This document shows positions 46,117 through 55,279 of a stretch of DNA of 64,000 bases, in pieces. A model generated the notes under the pieces. The model was not told where the DNA came from, ran no database searches, and was given only the letters and a program-made list of their open reading frames with translations. The stretch comes from UBA10427 sp003500135 (lineage in GTDB: Bacteria; Bacteroidota; Bacteroidia; Cytophagales; Cyclobacteriaceae): assembly GCA_963966275.1 (NCBI GenBank), contig CAWZYQ010000001.1:1-64000 (forward strand), in the 5' to 3' direction. Made by a program: the position numbers and the translations under genes. Each line of letters begins with the position of its first letter. The first letter of the stretch is position 1.

Positions 46117-48234
46117 CTAGTCAATCCGTTTAAATTCCACACGTCGGTTTTTCGCTCTTCCTTCCTTGGTATCATTGGTAGCTACCGGCTGGTCTGAACC
46201 AAATCCTTTGGTTTCCAACTGGCTTTTCTTAACTCCTTGACTTGCCAGGTAGTTCTTAACTGATTCAGCTCTTCTCTGCGATAGACTAAGATTATAGCTG
46301 GAAGGCCCGACATTATCTGTATGACCTTCTATTTGAATTTTTTCCTTACTGTTTTCCTTTAAAGACTCAGCAATTTTATTAAGTATGGACCTGGCTTCCT
46401 CTTTCAAATAATCAGATGCGAAATCGAAGAAAATAAAATCGTCTAGAACCAATTGTCCTGTTTTGTCATTTAAAAATTTCTCGACCTCTTCATCCTGATT
46501 ATCCTCTTTTTTAACAATGACCGGAAGTTCTTCTTTTGGTTCTTCTATCTCGGCACCTTCTAACCTTGCCATTAAAAGATCCCTGTTAAGCTCGCGATAA
46601 TCCGACTCCTCCATAAGGTCGATTGATTGTTCTTCCAGGGTATATCCCTGCGCTGTAACCGTGTAGGTATATGCCGCACCCACTGGAAGTAATACTTCGT
46701 AGTTACCTGTAATGCTGTCGGATTCAGTAAATCCGATGATTTTGTTTTCAGGCTGTAATTTATACATCAGACGTGCTCTGATCGGTTCATCCGTTTCTTT
46801 ATCCACAACCTTGCCCTTTATTGATATTACAGGGGCCGGTTGAAAAAATATGGGTAACTGTATCTGGTGAATATCTGCATCGGCAGCTGTATTGCTTCGA
46901 GAGAAATACGCCAGTTTTCCTGAAGGTGGAATGGTAAAGAACACGTCGTCTTCTTTGCTGTTGATGTCTGTCCCCAGGTTTTCGGGTTCAGTCCAATTGG
47001 TCCAGGTGTCATCCAATCTTCTGCTTATATAAATATCGCTCCCACCAAAACCTGAATATCCTTTTGATGAGAAATAAAGTGTTTCATTGTCCGCTGCCAG
47101 ATATGGCGATGATTCATTATGTGCGGTGTTGATGTCATTTCCTAGGTTCAATGGTTCCGTCCATCTTCCGTCAGCCTGTAAAAAGCTAACGTATAGATCC
47201 TTCCCTCCATATGAGTCATACCTGTTCACTGCCATGATTAACACCCGCCGGTTGTTGGCCAGGAAGTAATTGCCATCAGTGTCTTCGATGTATGCATTGA
47301 TTATATCGAGCGTTTTTGGTTTATCCCATCCTTCGCTGGTTTTTGTGGTGATAGATACCCCTGGCTTCATTTTATCACGTCTGGTATATTCATTACCCAG
47401 AATTACCGTCATGGATTTTCCATCTGGCGTGATGCTACTGATATAGTTTGCCCCTTTGTTATTTAAAGGGCTTCCTATGTTGGTAGCTTTATTCCATTCG
47501 CCTGTTTCAGGGTCATACTCGGAATACCAAATATCATTTTCATCATCTTCGCCGCCCATATTTTCTGGGTGGAAGCTTCGACTGAAATACAGTGTTTTAC
47601 CATCCGGGGCAATAAGAGGCCTGGTTTCGATATAGCGACTGTTTACATTTTCACTTAACTTATCTATTTGAATGCCTTTTCTGACATTCTCGGGAATATC
47701 TACTTCAATTTCTATAGGCCGGCGCGATGAAGAAATACCAATTGCATCGATACCACTGTAGCCCGGTATTGCGTCGCCATCCAGCTCTAACTTAAGGGCA
47801 AATACATCGTAGTCGGTTTTTTCAATGAAAATTGTTAGCAAACGACCAGTTAGATCTATCGGTCGGGGTTCAAACGTATGTACATGATATTCATTACCGG
47901 CTTCATCGTATAAATACACTTTGTATGTGGCGCTGGGATTGTACGATTCCGCAATAGCTATCTGCCTGACTTTAATATTTTTTTCAAACGCTACTTTTAT
48001 ATACTCCAGTTTATTGGGTTTTGAAGGCAACCAGGCCACGGGAGAATCGCCAGCCTGTGGCAGACTGTTCGGCTTGCCTAATGCCTGCTTTGCCGAATAT
48101 TCAAATGGCGATAGTTCTGAGGAGAAATCTACAACCTCTGTAGCCCAGTATACTTTTTGCGCACTTGCCTGACCGAATGCCGTCAGGATAAAACACAGGA
48201 ATATAGCTTTTTTAATCATTAAAGTATTATTCAT
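46117..48234 (-). CDS. PD40/OmpA-domain outer-membrane protein
   Basis: A protein of about 705 residues starting at 48234 or 48219 (the latter gives MIKKAIFLCFILTAFGQ, a clean signal peptide). The N-terminal 150 residues form a discoidin/galactose-binding-like sandwich (VKVYLYDEAGNEYHVHTF). Then come PD40 beta-propeller repeats (about 180-460; RPLIAPDGKTLYFSRS, SSPYLAADNETLYFSSKGYSGFGGSDIYISRR), an Ig-like carboxypeptidase-regulatory domain (about 470-550) and a C-terminal OmpA domain (IQIEGHTDNVGPSSYNLSLSQRRAESV). It may bind peptidoglycan. The upstream gene also encodes an OmpA domain and ends 47 bases before this start. Confidence 0.87.
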   Translation of the reverse strand: MNNTLMIKKAIFLCFILTAFGQASAQKVYWATEVVDFSSELSPFEYSAKQALGKPNSLPQAGDSPVAWLPSKPNKLEYIKVAFEKNIKVRQIAIAESYNPSATYKVYLYDEAGNEYHVHTFEPRPIDLTGRLLTIFIEKTDYDVFALKLELDGDAIPGYSGIDAIGISSSRRPIEIEVDIPENVRKGIQIDKLSENVNSRYIETRPLIAPDGKTLYFSRSFHPENMGGEDDENDIWYSEYDPETGEWNKATNIGSPLNNKGANYISSITPDGKSMTVILGNEYTRRDKMKPGVSITTKTSEGWDKPKTLDIINAYIEDTDGNYFLANNRRVLIMAVNRYDSYGGKDLYVSFLQADGRWTEPLNLGNDINTAHNESSPYLAADNETLYFSSKGYSGFGGSDIYISRRLDDTWTNWTEPENLGTDINSKEDDVFFTIPPSGKLAYFSRSNTAADADIHQIQLPIFFQPAPVISIKGKVVDKETDEPIRARLMYKLQPENKIIGFTESDSITGNYEVLLPVGAAYTYTVTAQGYTLEEQSIDLMEESDYRELNRDLLMARLEGAEIEEPKEELPVIVKKEDNQDEEVEKFLNDKTGQLVLDDFIFFDFASDYLKEEARSILNKIAESLKENSKEKIQIEGHTDNVGPSSYNLSLSQRRAESVKNYLASQGVKKSQLETKGFGSDQPVATNDTKEGRAKNRRVEFKRID

Positions 48235-48281
48235 TGAAAGTATCTTTAATCCGTAAAATTGTTGTTTTTGGTTGATATTCA

Positions 48282-49025
48282 CTATTTTATTTTCAAAATT
48301 CTTACCTCAACTCTTCTGTTTACTTCTGAGGCTTGGAGTGATTTTTCTTTTGTAATTGGTTGGGCGCTACCAAATGCTTTTGTCCTTATTCGTTTTTTAT
48401 CAATTCCCATGGTCACCAAATAATTTTTCACGGCTTCAACCCTGTCTTCGGACAGTCGCATGTTCAGTTTTTTATTGCCCCGCCAGTCGGTATGGCCTTC
48501 AAGCTGGATTTCCATCTCGTCATTGTCTCTCATTATAGCTGCCAACTGATTCAGTTCAGTATATGACTCCGGGTTGATTATGGCTTTGCCCTGGTCAAAA
48601 ATCAGGTTTTCCAGTCGAATGACCTGTTCTGCTTTTAGGCCTGGTTTTAAAAAGAATTTTTTAGCCAAAACGCTTCCATTACCTTCTTTGGGATTTAAAA
48701 TTTCCATATGAGGGCGGTAGCCTTCACATTTAATGTCTAATTTATACGAATGTGCAGGATTGAGGTAATATTCGAAATATCCGGTAGTATCTTTTGTTGA
48801 AATGATACCTATTTCACTGCCGTAAGGAAGACTTTCCAAAACAATTTTGGCCTGTAAGGGCAAATGGTTCCCCTGGTTGCTAGTACTATCGTAAACATAT
48901 CCCTGTAATACTATCGTACTATCTTCCTGGACTAGTTGAAATACACTATGTTTGCTAAATGCATCAGAACATGCTAATACACTTAACATAGCTAATGCAA
49001 CTGGTAGTTTTAAGATGACTGGCAT
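48282..49025 (-). CDS. OmpA-domain lipoprotein
   Basis: A 247-residue lipoprotein: the signal peptide ends SVLAC (Cys19). A carboxypeptidase-regulatory-like Ig domain follows (about residues 30-120; VLQGYVYDSTSNQ, SYKLDIKCEGYRPHMEI), then an OmpA peptidoglycan-binding domain (about 130-245; IQLEGHTDWRGNKKLNMRLSEDRVEAVKNYL). It looks like the last two domains of its downstream neighbour, so the pair may have arisen by duplication and domain loss. Probably co-transcribed with it. Confidence 0.88.
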   Translation of the reverse strand: MPVILKLPVALAMLSVLACSDAFSKHSVFQLVQEDSTIVLQGYVYDSTSNQGNHLPLQAKIVLESLPYGSEIGIISTKDTTGYFEYYLNPAHSYKLDIKCEGYRPHMEILNPKEGNGSVLAKKFFLKPGLKAEQVIRLENLIFDQGKAIINPESYTELNQLAAIMRDNDEMEIQLEGHTDWRGNKKLNMRLSEDRVEAVKNYLVTMGIDKKRIRTKAFGSAQPITKEKSLQASEVNRRVEVRILKIK

Positions 49026-49172
49026 GAGTTCAAAAAGTTAGGTTTCAAGATTGACCTACATAAAAGTAATAAGTTTTCCCGATATAATAGAATTTTCCAC
49101 GATCTAAACCAGATTTTTTAAGAATACGGCTAATATTCATAATATTGCTATTGCCAAAGTGGATTATATCAT

Positions 49173-49742
49173 ATGAAAGCGCATAAAAGGCTTTACTTTA
49201 TTGCTATACTGCCCCGGTCTCCCCAACAGGGATCGGTAACAGATATTAAAAAAGAAATAGCTGATAAATACCACTCCAAAGCCGCCTTGAAATCACCACC
49301 TCATATTACGCTTCAGCCTCCATTTCACCTGGAGGAGGCCAGGGAAAATGAATTTTTAGAAAAAGTTAAAGATTTTGCCCGGGAACAGAAAGCTTTTGAG
49401 TTGCATATGAATGGCTTCGGCTCATTTAAGCCACGGGTGATTTATGTAAAAGTGGGTCAATGTGATGATCTGGATGCGCTGCACGATAAGCTTACCTTAT
49501 ATTTGGAAAACAATTTTGGCATAACGGAAAATCTCAGAAAATCGAGAAAATACCATCCTCATATGACGGTTGGATTTAGTGATCTTTCCAAAACCGAATT
49601 TTGGCAGGCCTGGGATAACTTTAAAAATCGGCCTATTTCCTTTTCTTTCAAGGCCGATCATCTCGCCCTTTTAAGGCATAATGGCAAAACGTGGGATGTT
49701 TACCGAAAGTTTGATTTTGCTCCTGAGGGGCCTGCTAACTAA
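49173..49742 (+). CDS. 2'-5' RNA ligase / LigT-like 2H phosphoesterase
   Basis: A 189-residue 2H-phosphoesterase. The two catalytic motifs are visible: HITLQPPF near residue 44 and HPHMTVGF near 130 (His-x-Thr-x). The family members act on 2'-5' or cyclic-phosphate RNA ends (ThpR/LigT). Substrate not known here. Its last four bases overlap those of the convergent DUF6702 gene. Confidence 0.87.
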   Translation: MKAHKRLYFIAILPRSPQQGSVTDIKKEIADKYHSKAALKSPPHITLQPPFHLEEARENEFLEKVKDFAREQKAFELHMNGFGSFKPRVIYVKVGQCDDLDALHDKLTLYLENNFGITENLRKSRKYHPHMTVGFSDLSKTEFWQAWDNFKNRPISFSFKADHLALLRHNGKTWDVYRKFDFAPEGPAN

Positions 49743-50221
49743 AAATCGACCTTGCAATCAGGTTCATTTTTATTCAAATTGAAACTCTTGGTTTTATCAT
49801 TGAAGTTAAAATGAACCAAATTGGATTGATCATCAAAAAGTTCGAACAAGATCGTATTTTTCATTTCGATTTGCCGCATTGACCTAACCGGACTGATAGT
49901 AAAATAGCACCATATCACATCTTCTTCTATTTCGGCGCCTACATACTTGAGAATAGTTTTTTCCCCTTTAAACTTTACGCGGAAGTTGCGCGCCAAATAA
50001 TCGGTTATAAGTTTTTGACCCCGGTCGGAGTCGTATATTTTAACCAAATCAATATCTCTTCCACTGCTTTTTCGAAGGGCATTTTCAAAATCATCCAAAA
50101 AAATACGCTGCGCCACTTGTAACTCATTTTTACGGGAATCAAAATATATATCACAAACACTTACATGAAAAGGGTGCCATGCCAAGAGAGACAAGCAGAA
50201 TGTGAACACAAACAACTTCAT
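49739..50221 (-). CDS. DUF6702 family secreted protein
   Basis: A 160-residue protein whose signal peptide (MKLFVFTFCLSLLAW) is followed by HPFHVSVCDIYFDSRKNELQVAQRIFLDDFENAL, the family signature of DUF6702. A His-Pro-x-His-x-Ser beginning of the mature chain may bind metal. It is divergent from the HupE/UreJ-like gene, a neighbourhood that recurs in Bacteroidota and suggests the two act together with the M1 peptidase. Function unknown. Confidence 0.82.
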   Translation of the reverse strand: MKLFVFTFCLSLLAWHPFHVSVCDIYFDSRKNELQVAQRIFLDDFENALRKSSGRDIDLVKIYDSDRGQKLITDYLARNFRVKFKGEKTILKYVGAEIEEDVIWCYFTISPVRSMRQIEMKNTILFELFDDQSNLVHFNFNDKTKSFNLNKNEPDCKVDF

Positions 50222-50310
50222 TTAATGGTTTATTTTATCTTTTTTCAACAATATATCTTATAATTGCGATTCTTTTAATAGTGCAATTTTCTCCCTATAG
50301 CGAATACATT

Positions 50311-50898
50311 ATGTCGATTTTTCAACTCTACTTTAAATTAGGTTTACAGCACATCCTCGATATATACGGGGTTGACCATATACTTTTCATCTTTTCCTTA
50401 TGTGTAATATTCCTGCCCAAAGATTGGCGCAAAGTACTAATTTTGGTTACTTCTTTTACTATCGGTCATTCCATTACCCTGGCCATGGTGGCGCTGGATG
50501 TGATACAAGTAAATTCGAAATTAATTGAATTTTTAATTCCTACTACCATATTTATAACGGCCATGTCCAATGTTTTTCGCAAGAAGGACAATTTCCATAT
50601 CTATAAAAATATACAGCGCAATTACTTTTTTGCATTATTCTTCGGTCTGGTACACGGAATGGGCTTTGCCAATTACCTTGGCGCCCTGCTTCCCAAAAAA
50701 GATCAATTGGTAGGAGCGCTGTTATCATTCAATCTTGGAATTGAGGCCGGACAGGTTATAATTGTAACCCTTTTTCTGATTCTTAGTTATCTGGTGGTAG
50801 GCCTTGTCGGGATCAACCGGCGGGATTACGTACTAGTAGTGTCAGCAGCTATTGCTGGTATTGCACTCACCATGATGTTCGAAAACAAATATTGGTAA
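50311..50898 (+). CDS. HupE/UreJ-like membrane protein
   Basis: A 195-residue protein starting at 50311 (MSIFQLYFKLGLQHILDIYGVDHILFIFSL), with six or so membrane helices. Histidines in QHILDIYGVDHIL, TIGHSIT and GLVHGMGFAN line the helices, as in HupE/UreJ nickel/cobalt permeases; the family PF13795 (HupE_UreJ_2) is a close fit. It is followed after four bases by the M1 peptidase gene and faces the DUF6702 gene. Metal transport is inferred by family only. Confidence 0.83.
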   Translation: MSIFQLYFKLGLQHILDIYGVDHILFIFSLCVIFLPKDWRKVLILVTSFTIGHSITLAMVALDVIQVNSKLIEFLIPTTIFITAMSNVFRKKDNFHIYKNIQRNYFFALFFGLVHGMGFANYLGALLPKKDQLVGALLSFNLGIEAGQVIIVTLFLILSYLVVGLVGINRRDYVLVVSAAIAGIALTMMFENKYW

Positions 50899-50902
50899 AA
50901 AT

Positions 50903-53065
50903 ATGAAGAGGATTTTGTATATGGTATTGTTCATGGCAATGAACACACCACAGCTATGGGCCCAAAGTGAATTTGAAGGTAGAAAGTTTGAGCAAATGGG
51001 CACGATGTTGCCCACTCCTAATTCATATAGGACAGCATCGGGTTCCCCGGGCCCGGAATACTGGCAACAAAAAGCCGACTATCAGATTGAGGCCACTCTC
51101 GATGAAGAAGCCTTAACCATATCTGGCGAGGAAACAATTACCTATCATAACAATTCTCCGGAAACTCTTCGGTATTTATGGTTGCAGTTGGAACAAAACA
51201 TGCGGCGCAATGACTCTGACACTTACTCTACAGCGCCTACCAGTATTGATGAAAACATGAGTAAAAGGCAAATCAAGACAATTGTCGGACGTGATGATGA
51301 CCTGGGTTATAATATTGAAGCGGTAACGGATATTGAAGGTCAAAAGCTACCCTATACGATCAATAAAACAATGATGCGGATAGACCTTCCAGAACCTCTT
51401 ACTTCGGGGGATAAAATATCATTTAAAGTGAAGTGGCATCAAAATATCAATGATTACACTTATGACCGCGCCCGGGCGGGATATGAATATTTTGAAAAGG
51501 ATGGTAACCACCTTTTCGCCATAGCTATGTGGTTTCCACGAATGGCGGTTTACGATGATAAAGAAGGATGGCAAAACAAACAGTTTTTAGGCCGGGGAGA
51601 ATTTGCCTTGCCATTTGGGGATTATGATGTGAAGCTCACTGTTCCTGCCGATCATATCGTAGGCGCTACCGGTGAACTTCAAAATCCAGAAGAAGTACTT
51701 ACAAATAAACAGCTTGAGCTTTTTGAAAAAGCTAAAACAGCCTCTGACCCTGTAATTATCGTGTCGCAGGAAGAAGTGGAACAAAAAGAAAAAACCAAAG
51801 TAAAGGGTAGAAAAACGTGGCGCTACAAAGCTGAAAATGTACGCGATTTTGCTTTTACTACGTCCAGAAAACTGATATGGGATGCTATGGGTGTTGATAT
51901 TGAAGGTAGAACCGTTATGGCCATGTCGTACTACCCAAAAGAAGCCAACCCACTTTATGGTGAGTATTCCACCAAAGTTGTGGCCCATACGCTCAAAGTA
52001 TATTCAAAATATACCATACCTTACCCTTACCCAGTGGCCATTTCAGTGGAGGCCAATAAAGGAATGGAATATCCAATGATCAGCTTTAATTACGGGCGAC
52101 CGGATGAAGATGGCGCTTACCCCGATCGGTTAAAGCATGGTATGATCAGTGTGATCATACACGAGGTAGGGCATAATTTCTTCCCTATGATCATCAATTC
52201 TGATGAACGTCAATGGACATGGATGGATGAAGGTTTAAATACATTTGTACAATATCTTGCCCAGAAGGAGTGGGATCCGGATTTTCCTTCACGCAGAGGC
52301 CCGGCAGAGAAAATAGCGCCGTATATGAAGGGAAGCAAAGACACTATGGTACCCATCATGACCAATTCCGAGCAAATCAAACAGTTTGGCAATAATGCTT
52401 ATGGAAAACCCGCCACAGCGCTTAACATATTGCGGGAGACCATAATGGGCCCTGAGTTGTTTGATTATGCTTTTAAGGAATATTGCAGGAAATGGGCATT
52501 TCGCCACCCCTCACCTGCCGATTTTTTCAGGACTATGGAAGAAGCCAGCGCCGTTGACCTCGATTGGTTTTGGAAAGGCTGGTTTTATACCACAGATAAC
52601 GTCGATATCGATCTGGCTAATGTGAAGTGGTACAAATATGACGCTGAAATTGATATTGAAAAGCAGGAAAATCGGAAAAATAAAAAAAACAGGAACGGCG
52701 ATAAGCCAAATCCTTTTGAAGACTATGAATACATCAATATACCGATAGGTGAAGGCGGTGAATTGTTTGATGGTGAAAAGAATTATTACGAAATGACGTT
52801 TAAAAACAAAGGTGGTTTGGTTATGCCTGTTATTTTGAAACTCAACTACAAAGATGGAAGCACTGAAATCAAAAGAATACCTGCGGAAATATGGCGTAAA
52901 AATGAACAGGAAGTGACCAAGGTATTTACACTTAACAAGGAATTGAGTTCGGTTGAGTTAGATCCTTTCAAAGAAACAGCTGACGTTAACACCAGCAACA
53001 ACACCTTTCCAAGGCAGGAAGAAACCAACAAGTTTGATGATTTTGTGAACAAAAGCGCGGACTGA
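50903..53065 (+). CDS. M1 family zinc metallopeptidase
   Basis: A 720-residue secreted aminopeptidase-like protein with a signal peptide (first 20 residues, ending LWAQ). The zinc site HEVGH at about residue 420 with 18 intervening residues before the third ligand Glu (DEGLNTFV) is intact. The usual exopeptidase motif GxMEN is GMEYPMISFN here, so it may have altered specificity. The N-terminal beta domain shows the M1 pattern (QIEATLDEEALTISGEETITYHNN). Co-transcribed with the HupE/UreJ-like gene. Confidence 0.93.
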   Translation: MKRILYMVLFMAMNTPQLWAQSEFEGRKFEQMGTMLPTPNSYRTASGSPGPEYWQQKADYQIEATLDEEALTISGEETITYHNNSPETLRYLWLQLEQNMRRNDSDTYSTAPTSIDENMSKRQIKTIVGRDDDLGYNIEAVTDIEGQKLPYTINKTMMRIDLPEPLTSGDKISFKVKWHQNINDYTYDRARAGYEYFEKDGNHLFAIAMWFPRMAVYDDKEGWQNKQFLGRGEFALPFGDYDVKLTVPADHIVGATGELQNPEEVLTNKQLELFEKAKTASDPVIIVSQEEVEQKEKTKVKGRKTWRYKAENVRDFAFTTSRKLIWDAMGVDIEGRTVMAMSYYPKEANPLYGEYSTKVVAHTLKVYSKYTIPYPYPVAISVEANKGMEYPMISFNYGRPDEDGAYPDRLKHGMISVIIHEVGHNFFPMIINSDERQWTWMDEGLNTFVQYLAQKEWDPDFPSRRGPAEKIAPYMKGSKDTMVPIMTNSEQIKQFGNNAYGKPATALNILRETIMGPELFDYAFKEYCRKWAFRHPSPADFFRTMEEASAVDLDWFWKGWFYTTDNVDIDLANVKWYKYDAEIDIEKQENRKNKKNRNGDKPNPFEDYEYINIPIGEGGELFDGEKNYYEMTFKNKGGLVMPVILKLNYKDGSTEIKRIPAEIWRKNEQEVTKVFTLNKELSSVELDPFKETADVNTSNNTFPRQEETNKFDDFVNKSAD

Positions 53066-53085
53066 TAAATCGTCAGATACTAAAA

Positions 53086-53109
53086 AAGCCGGTAGATATC
53101 TACCGGCTT
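53086..53109. terminator. Bidirectional terminator between convergent genes
   Basis: An uninterrupted eleven-base inverted repeat (aagccggtaga / tctaccggctt) with a two-base centre sits between the M1 peptidase gene and the convergent lipoprotein gene, with A/T runs on both sides. Confidence 0.75.
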
Positions 53110-53140
53110 CTTTAGTACTATCAATGGTATTTACTTCTTA

Positions 53141-53539
53141 CTATTTTTCCAACGTAAGGAATATATCTTCCAATAAGTTAAGTTCGATTTTCTTTTTAGA
53201 AAACTCGGCAATATGGTAGTCCAGGCCTCCTTTACCGGGCTCTTCCTGAAAACTCAGCGTGTTTTCCGTAATATCATAGTGTATTTCATTTATCAATGTA
53301 TCTGCGCTGAAAACGCAGCCTTCAAAACCAAAGGCCGTAATTTCCACGATACCATTTTTTTTGAACCTCATCTTTCCATTCATTACTCTTTGTTCCGGTT
53401 CAAATGATTCAAAATCATTTCCCCTGGCTTCCCAGGTCACATCCCATTTGCCTATAATTTGTTGTGATTTATCCTTACTACAACTGTTCAGCCACAATAA
53501 AGAAATCAAAAACATTAAACCTAAAGCGCTATTTTTCAT
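53141..53539 (-). CDS. Lipocalin-like small lipoprotein
   Basis: A 132-residue lipoprotein: signal peptide ends LNSC (Cys20), then a start typical of lipocalin-like domains (IIGKWDVTWEA) and beta strands to the C-terminus. Such domains bind small hydrophobic molecules or are structural; no ligand can be predicted. Followed by a shared terminator. Confidence 0.75.
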   Translation of the reverse strand: MKNSALGLMFLISLLWLNSCSKDKSQQIIGKWDVTWEARGNDFESFEPEQRVMNGKMRFKKNGIVEITAFGFEGCVFSADTLINEIHYDITENTLSFQEEPGKGGLDYHIAEFSKKKIELNLLEDIFLTLEK

Positions 53540-53576
53540 TGTTCCCCAAATTTATGTGGCCAATTTACAACCAAAT

Positions 53577-54641
53577 TTAGTTTGACACAATACTACGTTC
53601 CACCCCTTCCACTTCCATGATCAAATCCGAGCCATATACTGTAGAAGGTGTTTGAAACCCAGCCTTCCATTGACCCAGTAAAATTTTTTCCGCAACTAAA
53701 ACAGTTGTTATTGCCGATAAATAATATGATTCGGGAGTGATCAGATTTGCCTCAAAAAATTTTCCATCTTTATTTCTGACCTCGGCCCATAAATGCGATT
53801 TCTCTGTTTTTCTGGTCAGCTGATCGGGACCTTCCACATTTTTATCAATATATCGTTTTAAGAAGGACTTAATTAGAGATTTCCTGAATAGCCACTTCAA
53901 TTTATTGATCAGTTTCAACATAGACATTCTCCGGGGAGGCATGCCAGTATAAACAACTATGTTCGGAATTCCTGTTGAAAACCAGGCCGTAGATATATCT
54001 CCCCAGGGTATGCTGGCAAAATTACGGGCCTTCCCCTGAATATATTTGACTCTGGAATATTGCGCATTTTCTACCTCTTTAAGGATACCATCTTGCCGGA
54101 TCATTCCACCTGAATCGAGATTTTCAACCATTGTAGAAGCAGTACCTCTCGACATTTGACCCACACCAATAAATCCCATTTCCAAATGGGTAGCATCTTC
54201 CATATGGCTTTTAGCATAACTGGCCAGGCAATCACTGGGCACAACATCGAAACCGGTTCCCGGCAATAACATGATGTTCGCTTTTCTCGCAGCCTCATCT
54301 TGCTTCCTTATCCACTCAAAGACCTGCCATTCACCTGTTATGTCAAGATAATGTGTTTGTGTAGCCAGGCAAGCTGAGATGATTTTTTCAGCTGTATAGA
54401 CGAAAGGGCCGGCACAATTAATGATCATTAAAGCATCTGTCAATACTTTTTTGAGCTCCTGATGCTGTTCGATACTGAAGACAGCATACTCCAGATCGTA
54501 CTTTTTAGCCAGTTCACCAGTCTTTTTCGGGTTTCGACCTGCTATGGTCGGCCTGTATCCCTTTCTGATGGCCTCTTCAAGTATTAGCTTACCTGTATAA
54601 CCGTATGCGCCATAAATAACAATTTTATGAGATGAATTCAT
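53577..54641 (-). CDS. Saccharopine dehydrogenase-like NAD(P)-binding protein
   Basis: A 354-residue protein of the saccharopine-dehydrogenase/trans-acting enoyl-reductase group. The Rossmann motif IYGAYGYTGKLI lies at about residues 9-20, and CAGPFVYTAEKII near 76 is characteristic; GTGFDVVPSDCLA near 129 and a variable C-terminal domain follow. It probably reduces an unidentified lipid or polyketide-like substrate with NAD(P)H. Its start overlaps the end of the NUDIX gene by 17 bases, so both are co-translated. Confidence 0.87.
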   Translation of the reverse strand: MNSSHKIVIYGAYGYTGKLILEEAIRKGYRPTIAGRNPKKTGELAKKYDLEYAVFSIEQHQELKKVLTDALMIINCAGPFVYTAEKIISACLATQTHYLDITGEWQVFEWIRKQDEAARKANIMLLPGTGFDVVPSDCLASYAKSHMEDATHLEMGFIGVGQMSRGTASTMVENLDSGGMIRQDGILKEVENAQYSRVKYIQGKARNFASIPWGDISTAWFSTGIPNIVVYTGMPPRRMSMLKLINKLKWLFRKSLIKSFLKRYIDKNVEGPDQLTRKTEKSHLWAEVRNKDGKFFEANLITPESYYLSAITTVLVAEKILLGQWKAGFQTPSTVYGSDLIMEVEGVERSIVSN

Positions 54642-55179
54642 GTTGTTCTGTTTTTTGTATCATGCGCATCAATGATTTATTTCCTTCAGCCAGCTTTTTT
54701 GCTTCGCTTAAATTTACCCATTTCACCTCATTCGATTCATGATTTGTTATTGGGGTTTGGTTGAAATCTGCCAAAAACCAATAACGGATATCGTAGTGAT
54801 CATGCTCGGGCACATTATTTTTGGCAGGGATGGTATGTATATCGATATCAAATAGGGTGGGATGGGCTAAATGCAGATTAATCAGGCCGGTTTCTTCCAT
54901 TGCTTCTTTCCTGGCTACGTGTTCTATATCCTTGTTGCCATCAGCATGTCCACCCGGTTGCAACCATTTATTCAATTTTTTGTGATGAAGTAAAACTATA
55001 TGCTCCCGGTCAAAATCTGTGATCCAGGCTGAGCCGGTAATATGTCTGGATAGGTTAATCCTAGAAAAACATTTTTCTTCTTCGAGTAGCTGAAGAAAAA
55101 GATTTTTAAATGATGACTCTTCAGTGTAATTACTTTTATGCTGTTTAATCTGATCTATAAGAAAACTGCGGTCGCTCAT
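54625..55179 (-). CDS. NUDIX hydrolase
   Basis: A 184-residue NUDIX protein. The Nudix box is GGHADGNKDIEHVARKEAMEETGL near residues 77-100, with the Glu residues that hold Mg intact. It begins with a helical extension (about 50 residues) and lacks a signal peptide. It is expected to hydrolyse a nucleoside-diphosphate-X compound. Its end overlaps the dehydrogenase start by 17 bases, an unusually long overlap. Confidence 0.9.
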   Translation of the reverse strand: MSDRSFLIDQIKQHKSNYTEESSFKNLFLQLLEEEKCFSRINLSRHITGSAWITDFDREHIVLLHHKKLNKWLQPGGHADGNKDIEHVARKEAMEETGLINLHLAHPTLFDIDIHTIPAKNNVPEHDHYDIRYWFLADFNQTPITNHESNEVKWVNLSEAKKLAEGNKSLMRMIQKTEQHEFIS

Positions 55180-55228
55180 GTGCTAAATCTAATACATTTG
55201 ATCCTAAGAGCCCACGTGATAGCGCATA

Positions 55229-55264
55229 AAAAAAGCTGCCAAATCAACTTGACAGCTTTTTTAT
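55229..55264 (-). terminator. Terminator of the ATP synthase operon
   Basis: Stem aaaaagctg / cagcttttt with a long loop lies 15 bases after the atpG stop on the minus strand, ending in a T run. Confidence 0.8.
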
Positions 55265-55279
55265 AGGTAATATATCGTT

